From assembly GCF_001540865.1 (NCBI RefSeq), contig NC_033636.1, positions 1 to 64,000 on the forward strand: DNA of 64,000 nucleotides, read 5' to 3'. Position 1 is the first letter of the stretch; each line of letters begins with the position of its first letter. Origin of the DNA: Ananas comosus. Taxonomy: Eukaryota; Streptophyta; Magnoliopsida; Poales; Bromeliaceae. Positions 12,541-22,641 of the stretch are shown here, piece by piece. The notes below the pieces were generated by a model. The model ran no database searches, was not told where the DNA came from, and saw only the letters and a program-made list of their open reading frames with translations. A program made the position numbers and the translations under genes.

Positions 12541-13161
12541 ATATCCTCTTTCTTTTTCTCTGAAAGAAATTTTTTTTTTTAATCTCATGGTTCAATTTAT
12601 AGTGATTTAGGATCTCTTCATTTCGAAAAACAATTCAAAAAATTTCAAAACAAGACAAAACAACATCTCTTTATCATTTCCTTATTGATACCCAGTTCTC
12701 TAAGGAGAATCGTCACCAAATTAATGACAATTTATCTATTTTTTCTTTCCTTCGTTTCATGCATTTATTTTCTTTCCTCTTTTTTTTAGTTTAATTTTAA
12801 TTTTTTTTTATCCGAATAGATTGCATAAGAATTGACAATTCTAATTGTTGAATTGAACTTCAGAATAAGAACTCTTGAAGAACTATACGTGATAATAAGA
12901 TATACATAATATTATATCGCATATGCCTCCAAAGAGGCATGCAGTAATTTTGAAATGACACTGTCAAAACAATACCTTTCAAAGAATGTGAAGCATTTAA
13001 TTCATTCCAACCCAAATACAAGACTTTGAGAGATGTCAGATATCCCAAAGACATTGGGATCTCTCCTGTAAATTGGTTTTCACTAAGATCAAGCACCTTT
13101 AGCTTCTTCAATCCTACTAAGGCTATAAAGAAGACACAAGAAAGATGTTAGTCAACATGAG

Positions 13162-13203
<42 letters not shown>

Positions 13204-14889
13204 ATATCCTCTTTCTTTTTCTTTTAAAGAATTTTTTTTTTTTAATCTCATGGTTCAATTTATAGTGATCTTAGGATCTCTTCATTTCGGAAAACAATTC
13301 AAAAAATTTCAAAACAAGACAACATATACCATTTCCTTATTGATACCCAGTTCTCTAAGGAGAATCGTCACCAAATTAATCACAATATATCTATTTTTTC
13401 CTTCCTTCATTTCATATATTTATTTTATTTCCTCCTTTTTTTAGTTTAATTTTAAATTTTTTTATCCGAATAGATAGCATAAGAATTGAAAATTCTAATT
13501 GTTGAATTGAACTTCAGCATACGAATTCTCGACGTGATAATACGATATACATAATATTATATCGCATAATTCTCAAAAGAGGCATGTAATAATTTTGAAA
13601 TGACACTATCAAAACCATACCTTTCAAAGAAAGTGAAGCATTTAATAAATTCCAACCCAAATTCAAGGCTTCGAGAGATGTCAGATATCCTAAAGACATC
13701 GGGATCTCTCCTGTAAATTGGTTTCCACTAAGATCAAGCACCTTTAGCTTCTTCAATCCTAGTAAGACCAGAAAGAAGACATAATAAAGGTACTGTAAGT
13801 CAACAAGAGAAAGTATTGATTATGATCTGCAACAGCATAAATCTTCGCATTAGAGAACTTTTTATGGTGGAATACAACATGTTACCCTCAACAGCTAGTG
13901 TGCTCTTTGAACTATTGTTTCCCAACTTTAGGACTTCTCTCATGAATGTTATTTATGAAAAGATAATAGGTTCTAACACTAATTTGATTATTTCTCAAAT
14001 GGAGGACTGACTAACTTATTTAAGGCCTGATATTAATATAGTACTTAAACAATTTTACCAAGTAGAAAAGAAGAAGCCGAAAAAAAGGGAAATAATCAAA
14101 TTAGTGTTAGAACCTATTATCTTTTCATAAATAACCAGTAAACAAAAATAAGGAGTTATTTGGTTCTATTGGGTTGCAATTATACTGTAGTTATAACTGC
14201 ATTCATATTCAAATCCTACATTTATTTTGATACATTTGAATTTCACTATTACAGTTACAACTGTAAGAGAAGGCTCAACTGCATGCAGCATGCAGATTCA
14301 AATATTTATACCTATAGTATTTTTTACTATATTCAACCCAACAAAATATATATAATTATAATTATTGTATTTTTAAAATACCATATGCATCTTCAACTAA
14401 TATTGTGTTTATAATTATGTTGAACTAAACGATCCCAAGAGGAGTAAGTGGCTTACCTGTGGTGCTTGAGAGGGAGGCCGTAAACGCATTTATGGATAAA
14501 TTAAGGTATCGTAGCTCGCGGAATGAAGAAAAGATGCTCAAATTCAAGTGCCAACTTTGGTCTCTATATTGATACCAATTCTCTTCTGGTTGGTACGACC
14601 AAAAAAGCTCTGACAGATGCAGTTCGGTCACTTGTTCGGTGCTGTTATCGCAAACAACTCTCTCCCAGAGACAACAATCTCTGTAATTTCCCCACGACGG
14701 AGGAGACGTTCCGTTGCAAGAGGCTTTGAATTCTAAAAGAGCTTCGTACTCTTCTGCAGGGCATCCGACAACAAATTTGCTACTCAACATCATCATGCTT
14801 ATAATAACTATTAGTAGAGTAATCCGCATGATGATCAGTGCTCGCCCTGAAAAGCCATCATTAATAGAGTGGTGGTAGTAAAGCCCCAT
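4509..14889 (-). CDS. RLP gene 1: LRR receptor-like protein, multi-exon
   Basis: Predicted cell-surface receptor-like protein with an extracellular LRR domain, one transmembrane helix and a short basic cytoplasmic tail without a kinase. RLPs of this type usually signal through partner kinases, in defence or development; the ligand is unknown. Exon model on the minus strand: 14457-14889, 13621-13758, 12976-13122, 12319-12456, 11665-11811, 7076-7222 and 4509-6985. All junctions are phase 1 and the sum is divisible by three, giving about 1,200 residues. The copy at 10206-10343 has lost its donor and was left out. The cassette exons preserve frame whether used or skipped, so the true isoform needs RNA evidence. 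Introns carry a LINE fragment, TRIM, solo LTR and hAT element. The nearest named class I can suggest is the RLP1/13/14/15 or CuRe1-like group, from architecture only. Confidence 0.8.
5480..6140 (-). repeat. in-frame tandem duplication of LRRs inside gene 1
   Basis: Near-identical blocks 5480-5700 and about 5840-6060 encode the same run [13 protein letters not shown] preceded by LTGKVPSVLFN. The motif LLDVHDNNLDGSIP and the flanking NMLSGT also occur twice. The offset is 363 bp in one part and about 290 bp in another because one copy has an extra 24-residue LRR. Gene 2 has this block once. The chimeric junction is where SKNY runs directly into LDGNMLSG near 5835-5845. Confidence 0.85.
7076..7222 (-). 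CDS. RLP gene 1, penultimate exon (two LRRs)
   Basis: 147-nt exon with acceptor TTTCCAG and donor AAAAG/GTATGG, encoding LKELKVLDLSGNNFIGEIP plus a second LRR ending LSLK. It corresponds to 40017-40163 in gene 2 and is the founder-like position of the cassette family. A second in-frame acceptor, TAG/GATT, lies 9 nt downstream. Confidence 0.85.
7223..7502. other. RLP gene 1 intron, unique part
   Basis: Intron DNA matching 40164-40480 of gene 2 (for example the stretch around TTAGGTTCGGTTGGGTGTGA). No other feature seen. Confidence 0.5.
7503..7765 (-). mobile_element. 5'-truncated LINE 3' end
   Basis: Starts with a T run (7503-7512), the complement of a poly(A) tail, and is absent from the matching place in unit 2 (near 40475). 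The reverse complement can be read as WWVIWLERNKRIF, the motif near the C-terminus of plant LINE ORF2 proteins. It ends in a tail containing GAAACGTTAGCATACCAC, similar to the 3' tails of the LINE piece at 57149 and the SINEs at 15013 and 36321. Confidence 0.65.
7766..8133. repeat. intron DNA with degenerate minisatellite
   Basis: From about 7970 a degenerate repeat of roughly 45-50 bp recurs, built around CCTATCACAAAGACGACGATT followed by a TTTGGTTTAA-like stretch and CCCAAATCAAGC. The same repeat continues after the TRIM (8640-8700, 9308-9540) and occurs in unit 2 (40690-40867, 41620-41900), so it predates the duplication. Confidence 0.55.
8139..8639 (-). mobile_element. TRIM (family 1) in gene 1 intron
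   Basis: Two LTR-like copies of the family found at 26705 and 51552 flank about 250 bp. The left begins TATAACGACC (TG decayed to TA) and the right ends GATGTTACA. A perfect 5-bp duplication, CCTAT, flanks it at 8134-8138 and 8640-8644. It is non-coding. A related element is at the same place in gene 2 (40868-41615), so insertion came before the segmental duplication. Confidence 0.75.
8702..9307. mobile_element. solo LTR, 606 bp
   Basis: Begins TGTTAAA and ends TTTAACA, a perfect terminal inverted repeat of TG...CA form. It is flanked by GGCGG (8697-8701) and CGCGG (9308-9312). Unit 2 has the uninterrupted sequence AAAGGCGGCAATTTGG near 41670, which is the empty site. The internal ACGTGGTTCGACCAACGGCC resembles the common copia LTR motif. 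It inserted after the duplication. Confidence 0.8.
9308..9540. repeat. degenerate minisatellite, right part
   Basis: Four or five imperfect units of the TATCACAAAGACGGC type, continuing the array interrupted by the TRIM and the solo LTR. Confidence 0.55.
9541..10205. repeat. AT-rich foldback relic and intron DNA
   Basis: 9550-9850 matches the right end of the large AT-rich element at 49990-50960 (AAACAGCTTTACAAAATTAC and following). After 9850 the sequence is the intron part of the LRR-exon array unit. No coding signal. Confidence 0.5.
10206..10343 (-). pseudogene. LRR cassette exon with dead splice donor
   Basis: Same 46-codon two-LRR exon as its neighbours and open in frame, but the donor GGTATG reads GATATG, so the invariant GT is lost. 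The upstream acceptor TATAG is also changed to TATAA; the alternative TAG/GATTG remains. It is probably skipped or read through. Confidence 0.75.
10850..10920. other. two adjacent perfect hairpins in the hAT leader
   Basis: 10850-10860 pairs perfectly with 10869-10879 (11 bp, arm CCCTCCAGGTG). 10884-10899 pairs perfectly with 10905-10920 (16 bp, arm GCGCCAGGTGCTCCGA, 5-nt loop CTTTA). Both arms share CCAGGTG. They sit between the left TIR and the possible transposase start. Confidence 0.8.
11162..11226. other. assembly gap (65 N)
   Basis: Unknown bases inside the hAT element, following a CG-rich GCTGCTG/GCCGCTG low-complexity stretch that is hard to sequence. Confidence 0.95.
11665..11811 (-). 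CDS. LRR cassette exon, gene 1
   Basis: Intact two-LRR exon ([19 protein letters not shown], then [16 protein letters not shown]) with acceptor TATAG and donor GAAAG/GTATGG. It is 147 nt, or 138 nt if the in-frame TAG/GATTG acceptor is used (to 11802). Confidence 0.75.
12319..12456 (-). CDS. LRR cassette exon, gene 1
   Basis: Intact 138-nt exon ([20 protein letters not shown]). The TATAG acceptor of sister copies reads TATAAC here, so only TAG/GATTG is available. The surrounding 300 bp is almost identical to 52440-52740 in gene 2. Confidence 0.75.
12976..13122 (-). CDS. LRR cassette exon, gene 1
   Basis: Intact exon ([19 protein letters not shown], then [16 protein letters not shown]) with acceptor TATAG and donor GAAAG/GTATTG. 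An alternative end at 13113 uses the second acceptor. Confidence 0.75.
13621..13758 (-). CDS. first LRR cassette exon, gene 1
   Basis: Exon directly after exon 1 in the transcript ([19 protein letters not shown], then LTSLEALNLGWNLLNA). The acceptor is TCTTACTAG/GATTG and the donor GAAAG/GTATGG. It matches 54402-54539 in gene 2 by position and by its distinctive upstream intron, so this array end is orthologous between the units. Confidence 0.78.
13759..14456. other. RLP gene 1 first intron
   Basis: Matches 54540-55145 in unit 2. The part 14157-14430, from TTATTTGGTTCTATTGGGTT to a GTTGAACTAAAC end, looks like a small MITE shared by both units, but I could not fix its ends. No gene. Confidence 0.5.
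14457..14889 (-). CDS. RLP gene 1, exon 1 (signal peptide, LRR N-cap)
   Basis: 433 nt, ending at donor CCACAG/GTAAGC. Two in-frame Met codons are possible. From the upstream Met at 14889 the protein has 20 extra residues. From the second, at 14829, it begins [19 protein letters not shown], a good secretion signal ending near VVGC. Next come the LRRNT_2 cap ([16 protein letters not shown] ... [11 protein letters not shown], a typical Cys pair) and the first LRRs. The counterpart is 57839-58271. Confidence 0.88.
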
Positions 14890-14932
14890 GTTAATTTGTG
14901 AATATGTGTTGAAGCTCTCGCCAATGGCATGA

Positions 14933-14940
14933 TATTTATA
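14933..14940 (-). promoter_or_regulatory. putative TATA box of RLP gene 1
   Basis: TATAAATA on the coding strand, about 45 nt upstream of the first ATG. With a start about 30 nt downstream the 5' UTR would be very short, which would favour use of the second Met. In gene 2 this spot is interrupted by a repeat cluster. Confidence 0.45.
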
Positions 14941-15012
14941 TGCCTAATATGAAGCTCGTTGGGGCCAGTTATGTAGTCTATGAATATATATGTCGCTTAA
15001 TTGGCACCTTAT

Positions 15013-15167
15013 TTTCTTTTTTGAGAGGTAGGTAGTATGTTACCGTTTCGTTTATTTCATTTAAAAATAAATTTTGCTGGAAATATGAATCAACTAGGAT
15101 TCGAACTTGGGTCTCGGGTACCAATCACCAAACCCTTAATTTACCACTTGCTCTAGGGACGGTCGGT
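15013..15167 (-). mobile_element. tRNA-derived SINE with 16-bp target duplication
   Basis: Read on the minus strand it has CTAGAGCAAGTGG near the 5' end (A-box-like), AAGTTCGAATCCTAG (B-box-like) and an A-rich tail. It is flanked by an exact repeat TTAATTGGCACCTTAT at 14997-15012 and 15168-15183. Unit 2 lacks it (near 59800), so it inserted after the duplication. It belongs to the same family as 36321-36481. Confidence 0.88.
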
Positions 15168-15208
15168 TTAATTGGCACCTTATGGTCCATAATTTTTGCG
15201 CACATAAG

Positions 15209-15780
15209 TAGACCTAGCAAACGGGAGGGTTGGGTAACCCGCGGGCGGATTATTGTACCCACGGGTTACTTGGGCATGGGTAAAATTTACCCACAAAATT
15301 TTGGGTAGCCAACATTATTATCCATACCCACCCGCGGGTGGGCGGGTGGGTATGCGGGTTACCCGCAATTTTTTTTATTTTTTTCTCTGATATTTTTTAA
15401 ATGCAAAATACATATATATAAGTTTTAAAATATAGCATAACTCATTATTTAAAATATCATAACATACAATAAAAATATTTAAAGTCTTAGAGCTTAAAAA
15501 TTTTGTAATATAAAAGACGTGATAAAAAATTAAAGTTAGAATTTGTAGGATGAGTAAATAAAAATATATATATTTTAATTAAGAAAATATATTTTGTAAT
15601 TAAAAAATATATGTGCGGGTACCCATGGGTACCCGTGGGTTACCCAAAATATCCACAGCTTAATGGGTACCCACCCGTTTTACCCGTAACTTTTTGGGTT
15701 GAAAAAGTTGGTACCCATACCCGCAAATTTGCGGGTAACCCGCGGGCACCCGCGAGTATGGGTCGAGATTGCCAGGTCTA
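15209..15780. mobile_element. non-autonomous hAT MITE
   Basis: Terminal inverted repeats TAGACCTAGCAA and TTGCCAGGTCTA, flanked by 8-bp CACATAAG (15201-15208) and CATATAAG (15781-15788). Subterminal runs of CCCGCGGGTACCC type and an AT-rich centre, with no coding capacity. Unit 2 shows the empty site CATACATAAGTC near 59835. Confidence 0.8.
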
Positions 15781-15788
15781 CATATAAG

Positions 15789-16550
15789 TCATGAATAATT
15801 AACCGTCCAAGGCTGAAATATCCTGGAGGCAATTGCTTATATATTTCTAAAAATTTTCCGACTTTCTTATATATCCTTTTTAGAAAACTAATATTAAAAA
15901 TACTTTTTTAACGTTCCAAATTGTTTCAAATATATTCCTAAAATTAAATTGAAACGGTCGTTATCTCTATAAAATTATTATTTTGCACTTTTAAATATAT
16001 TCTTCTAACTTTACCAACTTTTCTTATTTGTTCTTATTAGTTAGGGATAAAAGAAGTATTTTGACTTTTAATCTTTTCAAATATACTCTTCTACCGTCAC
16101 CAACTTTTGTTATTTGTCTTTTCAGTTAGGAGTAGAAGAGGTATTTTAATTTTTTTAATTCTACTAGAAATTTAATCTGTGTTTAATCCGAGATGACCTA
16201 ACGGAAATTAACAACGGAATTATTTTTGAATAACGGAAAAATATATCAGGACTATATTTGAAACAAAAAAATGATAGGAATATATAAGATATTTCAAAAG
16301 TTTTGAGAAATATATTAGATATTATCCCAAAATCATATATGCAACTGACAATCATATATGCCGTTGAGTCGGGCTACTATTCTCTTTCAAGGGTTGACAG
16401 TTTTAAAATTTATTTTTTTAAATTTTTTTGAAATAACTTTTATTTTGAAATATACAAAAATAAGTTCAAAATTGTGTTTGGTTAAGAATTTTTTATATTC
16501 TTAAGAATAACAAAAAATATGTTCGGTGGTTATTTCAAGAATAGTTGAGA
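15789..16550. repeat. right flank of duplication unit 1
   Basis: Direct match to 59875-60475 (for example AAAATTATTATTTTGC and GTTGAGTCGGGCTA). It marks the promoter-distal end of the duplicated unit. No gene. Confidence 0.8.
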
Positions 16551-16666
16551 ATAATGAAAAATATATATAAAAAATACAAAATAAAATATTTTTATATATT
16601 ATTTATTAGAACACATGTTATTTTATTATTATAATAACAGTTGTAGTTCTACTGCTACCAGTAACA

Positions 16667-16698
<32 letters not shown>

Positions 16699-17004
16699 AA
16701 AAAAAATAAAATAACTAGAGAAAAAAGGCTTTCAAGTTGTTTTCAAATTTTTATACCATTTAAAATATAAAAGCAAGTGTTTTCAGTTTTTTTTTCCTCC
16801 TTGTGATGTTNTTTTTTTTTGTTCAGCCAAAGAAATTAAACACGGCAGGACCAGAACAGTGTAAGTAAAAAAGTACTAATTAATTAACTTAGCAAGACTT
16901 AAAAAAAGTCCGAGTCAAAAAGAAATTTTACATGGCAAGACTTAGAAAAATCCAAGTAAAAAAGTATTAATTAATTAGCTCGGCAAGACTAGTGGGCTTT
17001 AAAG
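16551..17004. other. AT-rich intergenic, (ATT)n and local repeats
   Basis: (ATT)n at 16667-16697 and a single N at 16811. 16870-17004 repeats AAGTATTAATTAATTAGCTCGG-like blocks that also occur at 22230-22380. No gene. Confidence 0.5.
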
Positions 17005-17300
17005 CTGTCCAAAATATCCGATATTTTATACCTGATCCGGACCCTATTCGGACCATACCTAGACCCGAACCGGATCCGATAAAAAATAAATAGTATACGG
17101 ATAAAAAAAATTACCCATTAAAGTTTCGGGTATGGGTCCGGATATTTTATACCATACCCAATTTGGACCCGACCCGACCCGAACCCAACTTTTAAATGGG
17201 TAGGGTTCAGAATAGTTTTCAAATCTGGACCCAGACCCGGACCCTATGAAGTATCCGATAGTAAATAAAAATAAATAAACTTTTGAAGTTGAAAGATCAA
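17005..17300. mobile_element. relic of hAT-like GGTCCGGGT-rich MITE
   Basis: Dense in GGACCCGACCCGAACC-type motifs pointing inward, similar in style to the complete element at 23044-23515. Ends and target duplication could not be defined. Confidence 0.4.
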
Positions 17301-17959
17301 TTTTAATATGACTTATAGATGAGGGGTCACTATATATTTTCATCTTAATGAAATCCTAGCCGTCTCTTTTACTCATTTTTTTTGGTTGATATGAGCAATT
17401 TTTAAAGGTAAACTTTAAAAATCTCTTTATTGAGTACTTTTATGGTATATTCTAATATAGTTTATTTGATAGGTTCAATATTTTTGTTACTAAAAATCTT
17501 GCAAAAAGAGTCAATCGACAAAGAAAAAAATTTTGACAGCTATTTTATTGGTTATTCTGACTATTATGTTATTGTTCACTCATGAAAATTAAAAAACTTG
17601 AAACTTATTTTTCCACTGTAATGTTTCATGTATACATTTTAACTATATAATAGTAGATGCAAAACTGGGCCAATTTGCATAAAAAATCCACAAGTTTTAA
17701 ACTTTTGCAAAATTGGGCTGTCATTTCCGATTTTGTAGATTCATGTCGGATTTTTAACTTACCAAAATACCCTTATTCATTTCTCTCTCTTCTTTTTTTT
17801 CCTTCATTTTTTTTCTCTCCGATCCTCATTGCCTCCTCCACTGCCTTCGCGACCTCGGCGACAATAACGAGGGCGGCACCATCTCCTTATGATTATTTAA
17901 TACTACCTACAAAATTCAATCATTTAAAAAGCTTACATTAATAAACATTCTCATCACCG
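17301..17959. other. intergenic, no gene seen
   Basis: AT-rich sequence with a CT-rich patch near 17780-17830. No domain or known repeat recognised. Confidence 0.4.
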
Positions 17960-19345
17960 AAATTAGGACTTAATTGGGACTCTTTTAGAAATTAGAACTT
18001 AATTGTTATTATTATATTTATTAAACTATAGACCGTTAATTGAGAAATTTTAAAAGTTTAGGAATTAAATTGGTGTTGAGCTCCAAAATTAAGGGATAAA
18101 AATGTAATTTACCTAATAAAAAGATTATAAATTTTGTATTAATGAATCACTCTTTCCCACCTTCGTTTTTTGCACACTTTCTCCATTATCTTCTCCAATT
18201 TCTTCTCCACTATCTTTGCTGACGTTTTCATTTCATTTCTTCCCCTTTTGTTGTGGAGATTTATGTTTTAATGTTTTCCGCAAACTTGTATACAAGGCCA
18301 TTATCAACGGATCTTACAGATTTTCTTGTCCTTTGAAAACAAAAAAGAACAGATTTGATTTCGGTTTTCAAATTATGATTATCAAAATATTGAAGCAATG
18401 CATGAGGCGGTAATAATTTCTTCGTACGGAATATTTTCCAGATGCATTAATCAATTCATGAGCAATGCTATACATAAATCCACGTTTGGATGTATATCTT
18501 ACAACAGCATCATCTAAGGGCTAACTTATTTTTCACACAAATCTTTATTATTATTTTTTGTAATAATAAAAATTGAAAAAGAATTATCTAAATTTTAGGA
18601 CCGAGAATTATCACATATAAATTTCAACAGTTGATGTGCAAGTACATTTCTCCTTTGAATTACCATATACAAATTTTCAAAAGAGATTTGAGTATGGGTA
18701 TATAAGGAGTATGCACTCTAGCATAATGATTTGAGTTTAAATATTTTGGTATGATGATTTGGCCCAATAAACTATTAGTATTAGCATATTGAATTGTTAC
18801 ATTGGCTACCTGAGTTGTTGTAAGGCACAAAAAAAAAAATCATAATATTAATATATAGGGCTTAAGTAAAGTTGGGCTGATTGTTGGGGGCTCAATAAGT
18901 TTCTAGTAGTAGTCAGGACGGATTTTCAAAAACCCGAATCCGAACCCGACTACCAAATCCGAAATCCAAATTCAAATCCGAATTCAAATCCAAATCTGAC
19001 CGATTTTATAAATCAATCCATATCCAAACCCAACCCAACTAGAAATTCGAAACCCAAACTTGAAACAATTAATTACTCTTTACAATATTTCAAAATATAT
19101 TACATTAAATCAATTTTTCAAAAATACAAATTCAAATATAACATCAAATATTATAGATAATATAAATTCAATTCGAGCTCGTGTTGGGTACAATCAAAAT
19201 CCATTCCCGAATCCAAATCCATAAGGTTGTTATTTTTTATATACGTATTCAAAACTATATACATTTATCATCAGATAAATCCATTTCGTTCGGATTCAGA
19301 TTTACGTTTGGATAAAATTTCGAATATCCGTAATCATTGATATTT
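17960..19345. repeat. direct repeat, partner of 23640-25195
   Basis: Ordered matches include GTTAATTGAGAAATTTTAAA, the GGGATTTATGTTTTAATGTT-type block, AGATTTTCTTGTCCTTTGA and a closing CGGATTTTCAAAAA-rich MITE piece. It is a second, smaller duplication within the inter-gene region. It is non-coding. Confidence 0.7.
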
Positions 19346-19458
19346 TTAGGCATGATCATGATTTAGGCCCAACAACGTACTAATACTAGTGAGCTAGATC
19401 ATTAGAGAGGGACACCGGCAATCAATGTATATCGTAGTGCACGTGCGAGGCACGGTTC

Positions 19459-20186
19459 TAGGGGTGTAAAACGGGCCGGTTGGCTCGTCGGCCACCCAGT
19501 CCGACATGAGCTTGGGCTGGGACGAGCCCTGCCGGCATGAGCACTCGTGCCCGCAGGACTCATCCCAGCCCAGCCCAGCCTAATACACCGGGCCATGTAG
19601 GCCTCCTCCTGATGGCCCGTTGGCCTGGCATGGCCTGGCCTGAGACGGGCCTTGGCTGTTTCAGGCCTAAGGGGAGGCCCCGGCCAGGCCCAAGGTCTCC
19701 CAACTCCCAAAGCATTGGGAATTAGGAGCCAGGCCTCCCGCCCCCATTGGTGCTCTCCCAATTTGGACTAAAATACCCTCTCCAACAGTCAAACTTGTCA
19801 AAATTACTGTGGGAAAAGGTATTTTTGGTCCTACCAAACATATATTTTTAAAATTTTAAAATTTTAAAATTGTAGATATTTATAAATATTTTTAAAAAAG
19901 TTTGAAACTTTTTCACTAATATATTTTTTAAAAAATAATATTTTAATTTGTAATTTTTTTTATATTTTTTTATATTTTTCTATATAATTAATAAATTAAA
20001 AAGATCAGGCCCGAAGCACAGCCCGGCCTGGCACAGCCCAAGCCGTTCGGCTTGATGGGCCGTACTGGGCCGGAAGTCCAAGAGTTTTGGCCCAGTACGG
20101 CACGGCCCAACTTTAGGACCGGGCCGTGTTTTAGGCCGACTGAATGTGGGCCGTGTCGGCTCGTCACAGCCCACATTACACCCCTG
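19459..20186. mobile_element. GC-rich hAT-like MITE
   Basis: Inverted ends AGGGGTGTAA and TTACACCCCT enclose GGGCC/GGCCC-rich arms and an AT-rich centre (19800-19990). The small open frames inside are by-products of the GC-rich arms. I could not confirm an 8-bp duplication. Confidence 0.55.
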
Positions 20187-21060
20187 CTGGGTCTTAACAT
20201 AAAAAAGGCTCACTGGGCTCTTCGTGACTTCGTCCATTGGGCCGGACTTTGGAACTTGGAAAAGGACTTCGAGTCCGATTGGCCCACAAAATTTAGGCCC
20301 AAAATTGTTCGGACCTATTTGCGCTTGGCCAGGCCCAACCAAAAAACCGTCGAAGAGGCGTGAATCTATACATATGAATAGTTTGGGACTCAAGACAAAT
20401 GCTCAGCATCACAACAACGAGGGATATGCATTATTCGGTTCAAATTTAATTACCGAGTTGGTTTGGCTCGGTTTTATGTGTAATTTGGTTTTAATAAGAG
20501 TTAAAATCTTAGAAAACCGAATTAACCAAAATTTAAGTAATTTAATGCGTATTAGTCTTTAATTTACAATAAATATATATTAATCATTTATAATAAGCAA
20601 ATAATTAGAGATGTTAATTTTTATTATCTTTAAATTAATAATTTTAATAGAAAATTAATTATGAATATATCTTATTTTTATAGTAGTTTAAATCTTTTCA
20701 AACCGAACAAAAATATTTCATCAAAACCAAATATCATCTGAACCGAACCAGCTGAATTATTTCTGCTCGGTTCATACTTACAATTAGATTTGGTATTGTT
20801 TTGAAAAAAGAAGTGCGAAAATCGAATCAAACTGACTGATGCCCACCACCCCTTAACCTCAAGAATGAGAGATGAATGTATCGTTTTGAATCTTTGATAC
20901 ATTAGTAATGTAGTAGGATGTTTTCATTTGTTCTGTGGCCTAGATCGATTAGGATTCGGCGTTGCATTGGGTATATGCAAAAACCAAAACTAAACTCAAT
21001 ATAGTCAAATTTCAAAATTTTCTCCTCCACTGTCAAAAACTCATTTCAGTTTTGGATCTG
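20187..21060. other. intergenic with MITE relic
   Basis: 20430-20850 has GGTTCGGTT-type motifs at one end and AACCGAAC-type motifs at the other, as in decayed hAT MITEs. No gene recognised. Confidence 0.4.
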
Positions 21061-21069
21061 GTGTAAAAT

Positions 21070-21475
21070 AGAGCATGTTTGTTTCACCGGATGTGGAAGA
21101 GAGTGAAGTGGGAGAGAGTGAAGTTGTCTTCAACCATAAATTGTCACTTTCGGAGTTTAATTGATTCGTCGGGCATTAAATTCTCCCATAATTTCCAAAA
21201 TATTGTAATCGTTTTCACCCTACCCATGACACAGTTAATTACAGGAGAGAAAAAAATTTTAAAAAAAATTTAATTGTTATAACGTTTGTTCACTCTTTTT
21301 TGTATAGTACAGAAATATTTGGTAAATTTTTTTTTAAAAAAAGATGATAACCACAGTTCCGAAGCCCTTCAAACAAACAACGATAGAAATATAATTTTAC
21401 CTAATCTTTATAGCTCAACCGAAGTTCATATTTAACCTGGAAATCAGTTAGGGACAAACAAACAGGCTAGAGTAT
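21070..21475. mobile_element. candidate MITE with inverted ends
   Basis: GAGCATGTTTGTTTCACC at the left and GGGACAAACAAACAGGCTAG at the right are imperfect complements. Interior AT-rich, with no coding. The superfamily was not determined. Confidence 0.4.
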
Positions 21476-21895
21476 CCATAAACATTGGCATCGCAGGCAG
21501 ATTCTTAGGCACTACACTGCAACTTGCAATTTAGGAAAACTGAACTAAATGACAAGTGCTATAAAGTATGGTTGGCATTGGAAAGTTGAAACCTGGAGAT
21601 GGTAATAGCTTGTCAATTAATTATGGACTCAAAGATTGTGGGCATATAAATCTGCAATTTGAGAAAGATGGAGAAGTCCACAAGTGAGTGATGACAGACT
21701 GAAGATATTCTTCACCTGCTGGAGAGTCATTTAATGCTCCGTAATTGGATTACGCATTTTTTTGATTAAACAGGGAATCAACCCTATTATACAAGTTGTG
21801 TGCAAGATTACAAGGTGTTTCTTAGCACTCCAACCTGCAGTGGACAAGGATGAACGACCCCCAGGCGAAAAGAAGAACAAGACAGAATCGAACAA
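21476..21895. other. intergenic, no gene seen
   Basis: No domain, RNA or repeat recognised. Confidence 0.35.
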
Positions 21896-22140
21896 TATCC
21901 GACTACTATACTCTTATGAGTACGATCGCCTTCGTACTCATAAATCGTTTTCGAAGATAGAGCTTCCGAATCGATGATCCATATCGTTAAACATTTTCTA
22001 GAACATTTAAAACTTCTAGAAATCAAATTTCATAATTTTTCAAAATCATTTACCTTACGATTAAAAGCTCACAAAATTGACAATTTTTAACGGCTGGTAT
22101 GAAATAATTGCTAGTTTAACGGTGCAAAAGAATCGGAATA
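21896..22140. mobile_element. half of a foldback MITE
   Basis: Begins GACTACTATACTCTTATGAG and follows the arm sequence of the elements at 58942-59473 (GATCCATATCGTTAAACAT, then ACTTCTAGAAAT). The second arm is missing. Confidence 0.6.
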
Positions 22141-22641
22141 GGTATTAAACAATATCTAAGGAGTGTCCACGTCAGACACGCGCGTGTCCGACACGAACAC
22201 GCGAGCCTGATAGAAATATTCGTGATACATAGCTAGTACCGTCTATGTCAAAAAGAAATTTAACACAAGAAGACTAGAAAAATCCAAAGTCAAGAGGTAT
22301 TAATTAATTAACACGGCGAGACAAAAAGAAATTTAAAGTCAAGAGGTATTAATTAATTAGCTCGGCAAGACTAGAAAAGCCATTTTAAGTCCACAGGAAT
22401 TATCATCTCGGCCAGATTAGAAGACTCATGTCAAAAGATTTATACATCAAAAAGAATTAATTACATTCTTGGTCCTTCAACTTTGGTCCTGAAACCAATT
22501 CAGTCCCAGTATTTTCAAACCTTGCAATTAAAAGTACTCCAATTTTGTGAATATAATAGCCTTACATCCGATCATCCATATGATTATTTAATAAACATTT
22601 TGATAAAGAAATTTTAGATAGTGGAGTGTTTCTAATGTGAG
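22141..22641. other. intergenic with local repeats
   Basis: 22230-22380 contains two AGAGGTATTAATTAATTA blocks matching 16870-17004. A CGCGCGTGTCCGACACG-like stretch lies near 22180-22200. No gene. Confidence 0.4.

Larger units (their letters stand above)
10080..13770 (-). repeat. tandem array of intron-plus-LRR-exon units, gene 1
   Basis: Five units, mostly about 650 bp apart; the first spacing is larger because of a hAT insertion. In coding orientation each has a (AG)n run, a conserved TTGACTAAC branch-point-like motif, a pyrimidine-rich acceptor region, a 138/147-nt two-LRR exon and a GTATGG donor. Microsatellites lie at about 10391-10440, 11852-11880, 12508-12538 and 13165-13202. The array is paired with 51180-54545 in gene 2. 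Confidence 0.85.

Noticed and set aside
19402..20562. Overlapping short open frames of 70-137 codons
   Set aside because: They lie in the GC-rich arms of a hAT-like MITE with inverted ends and mirror each other on both strands.
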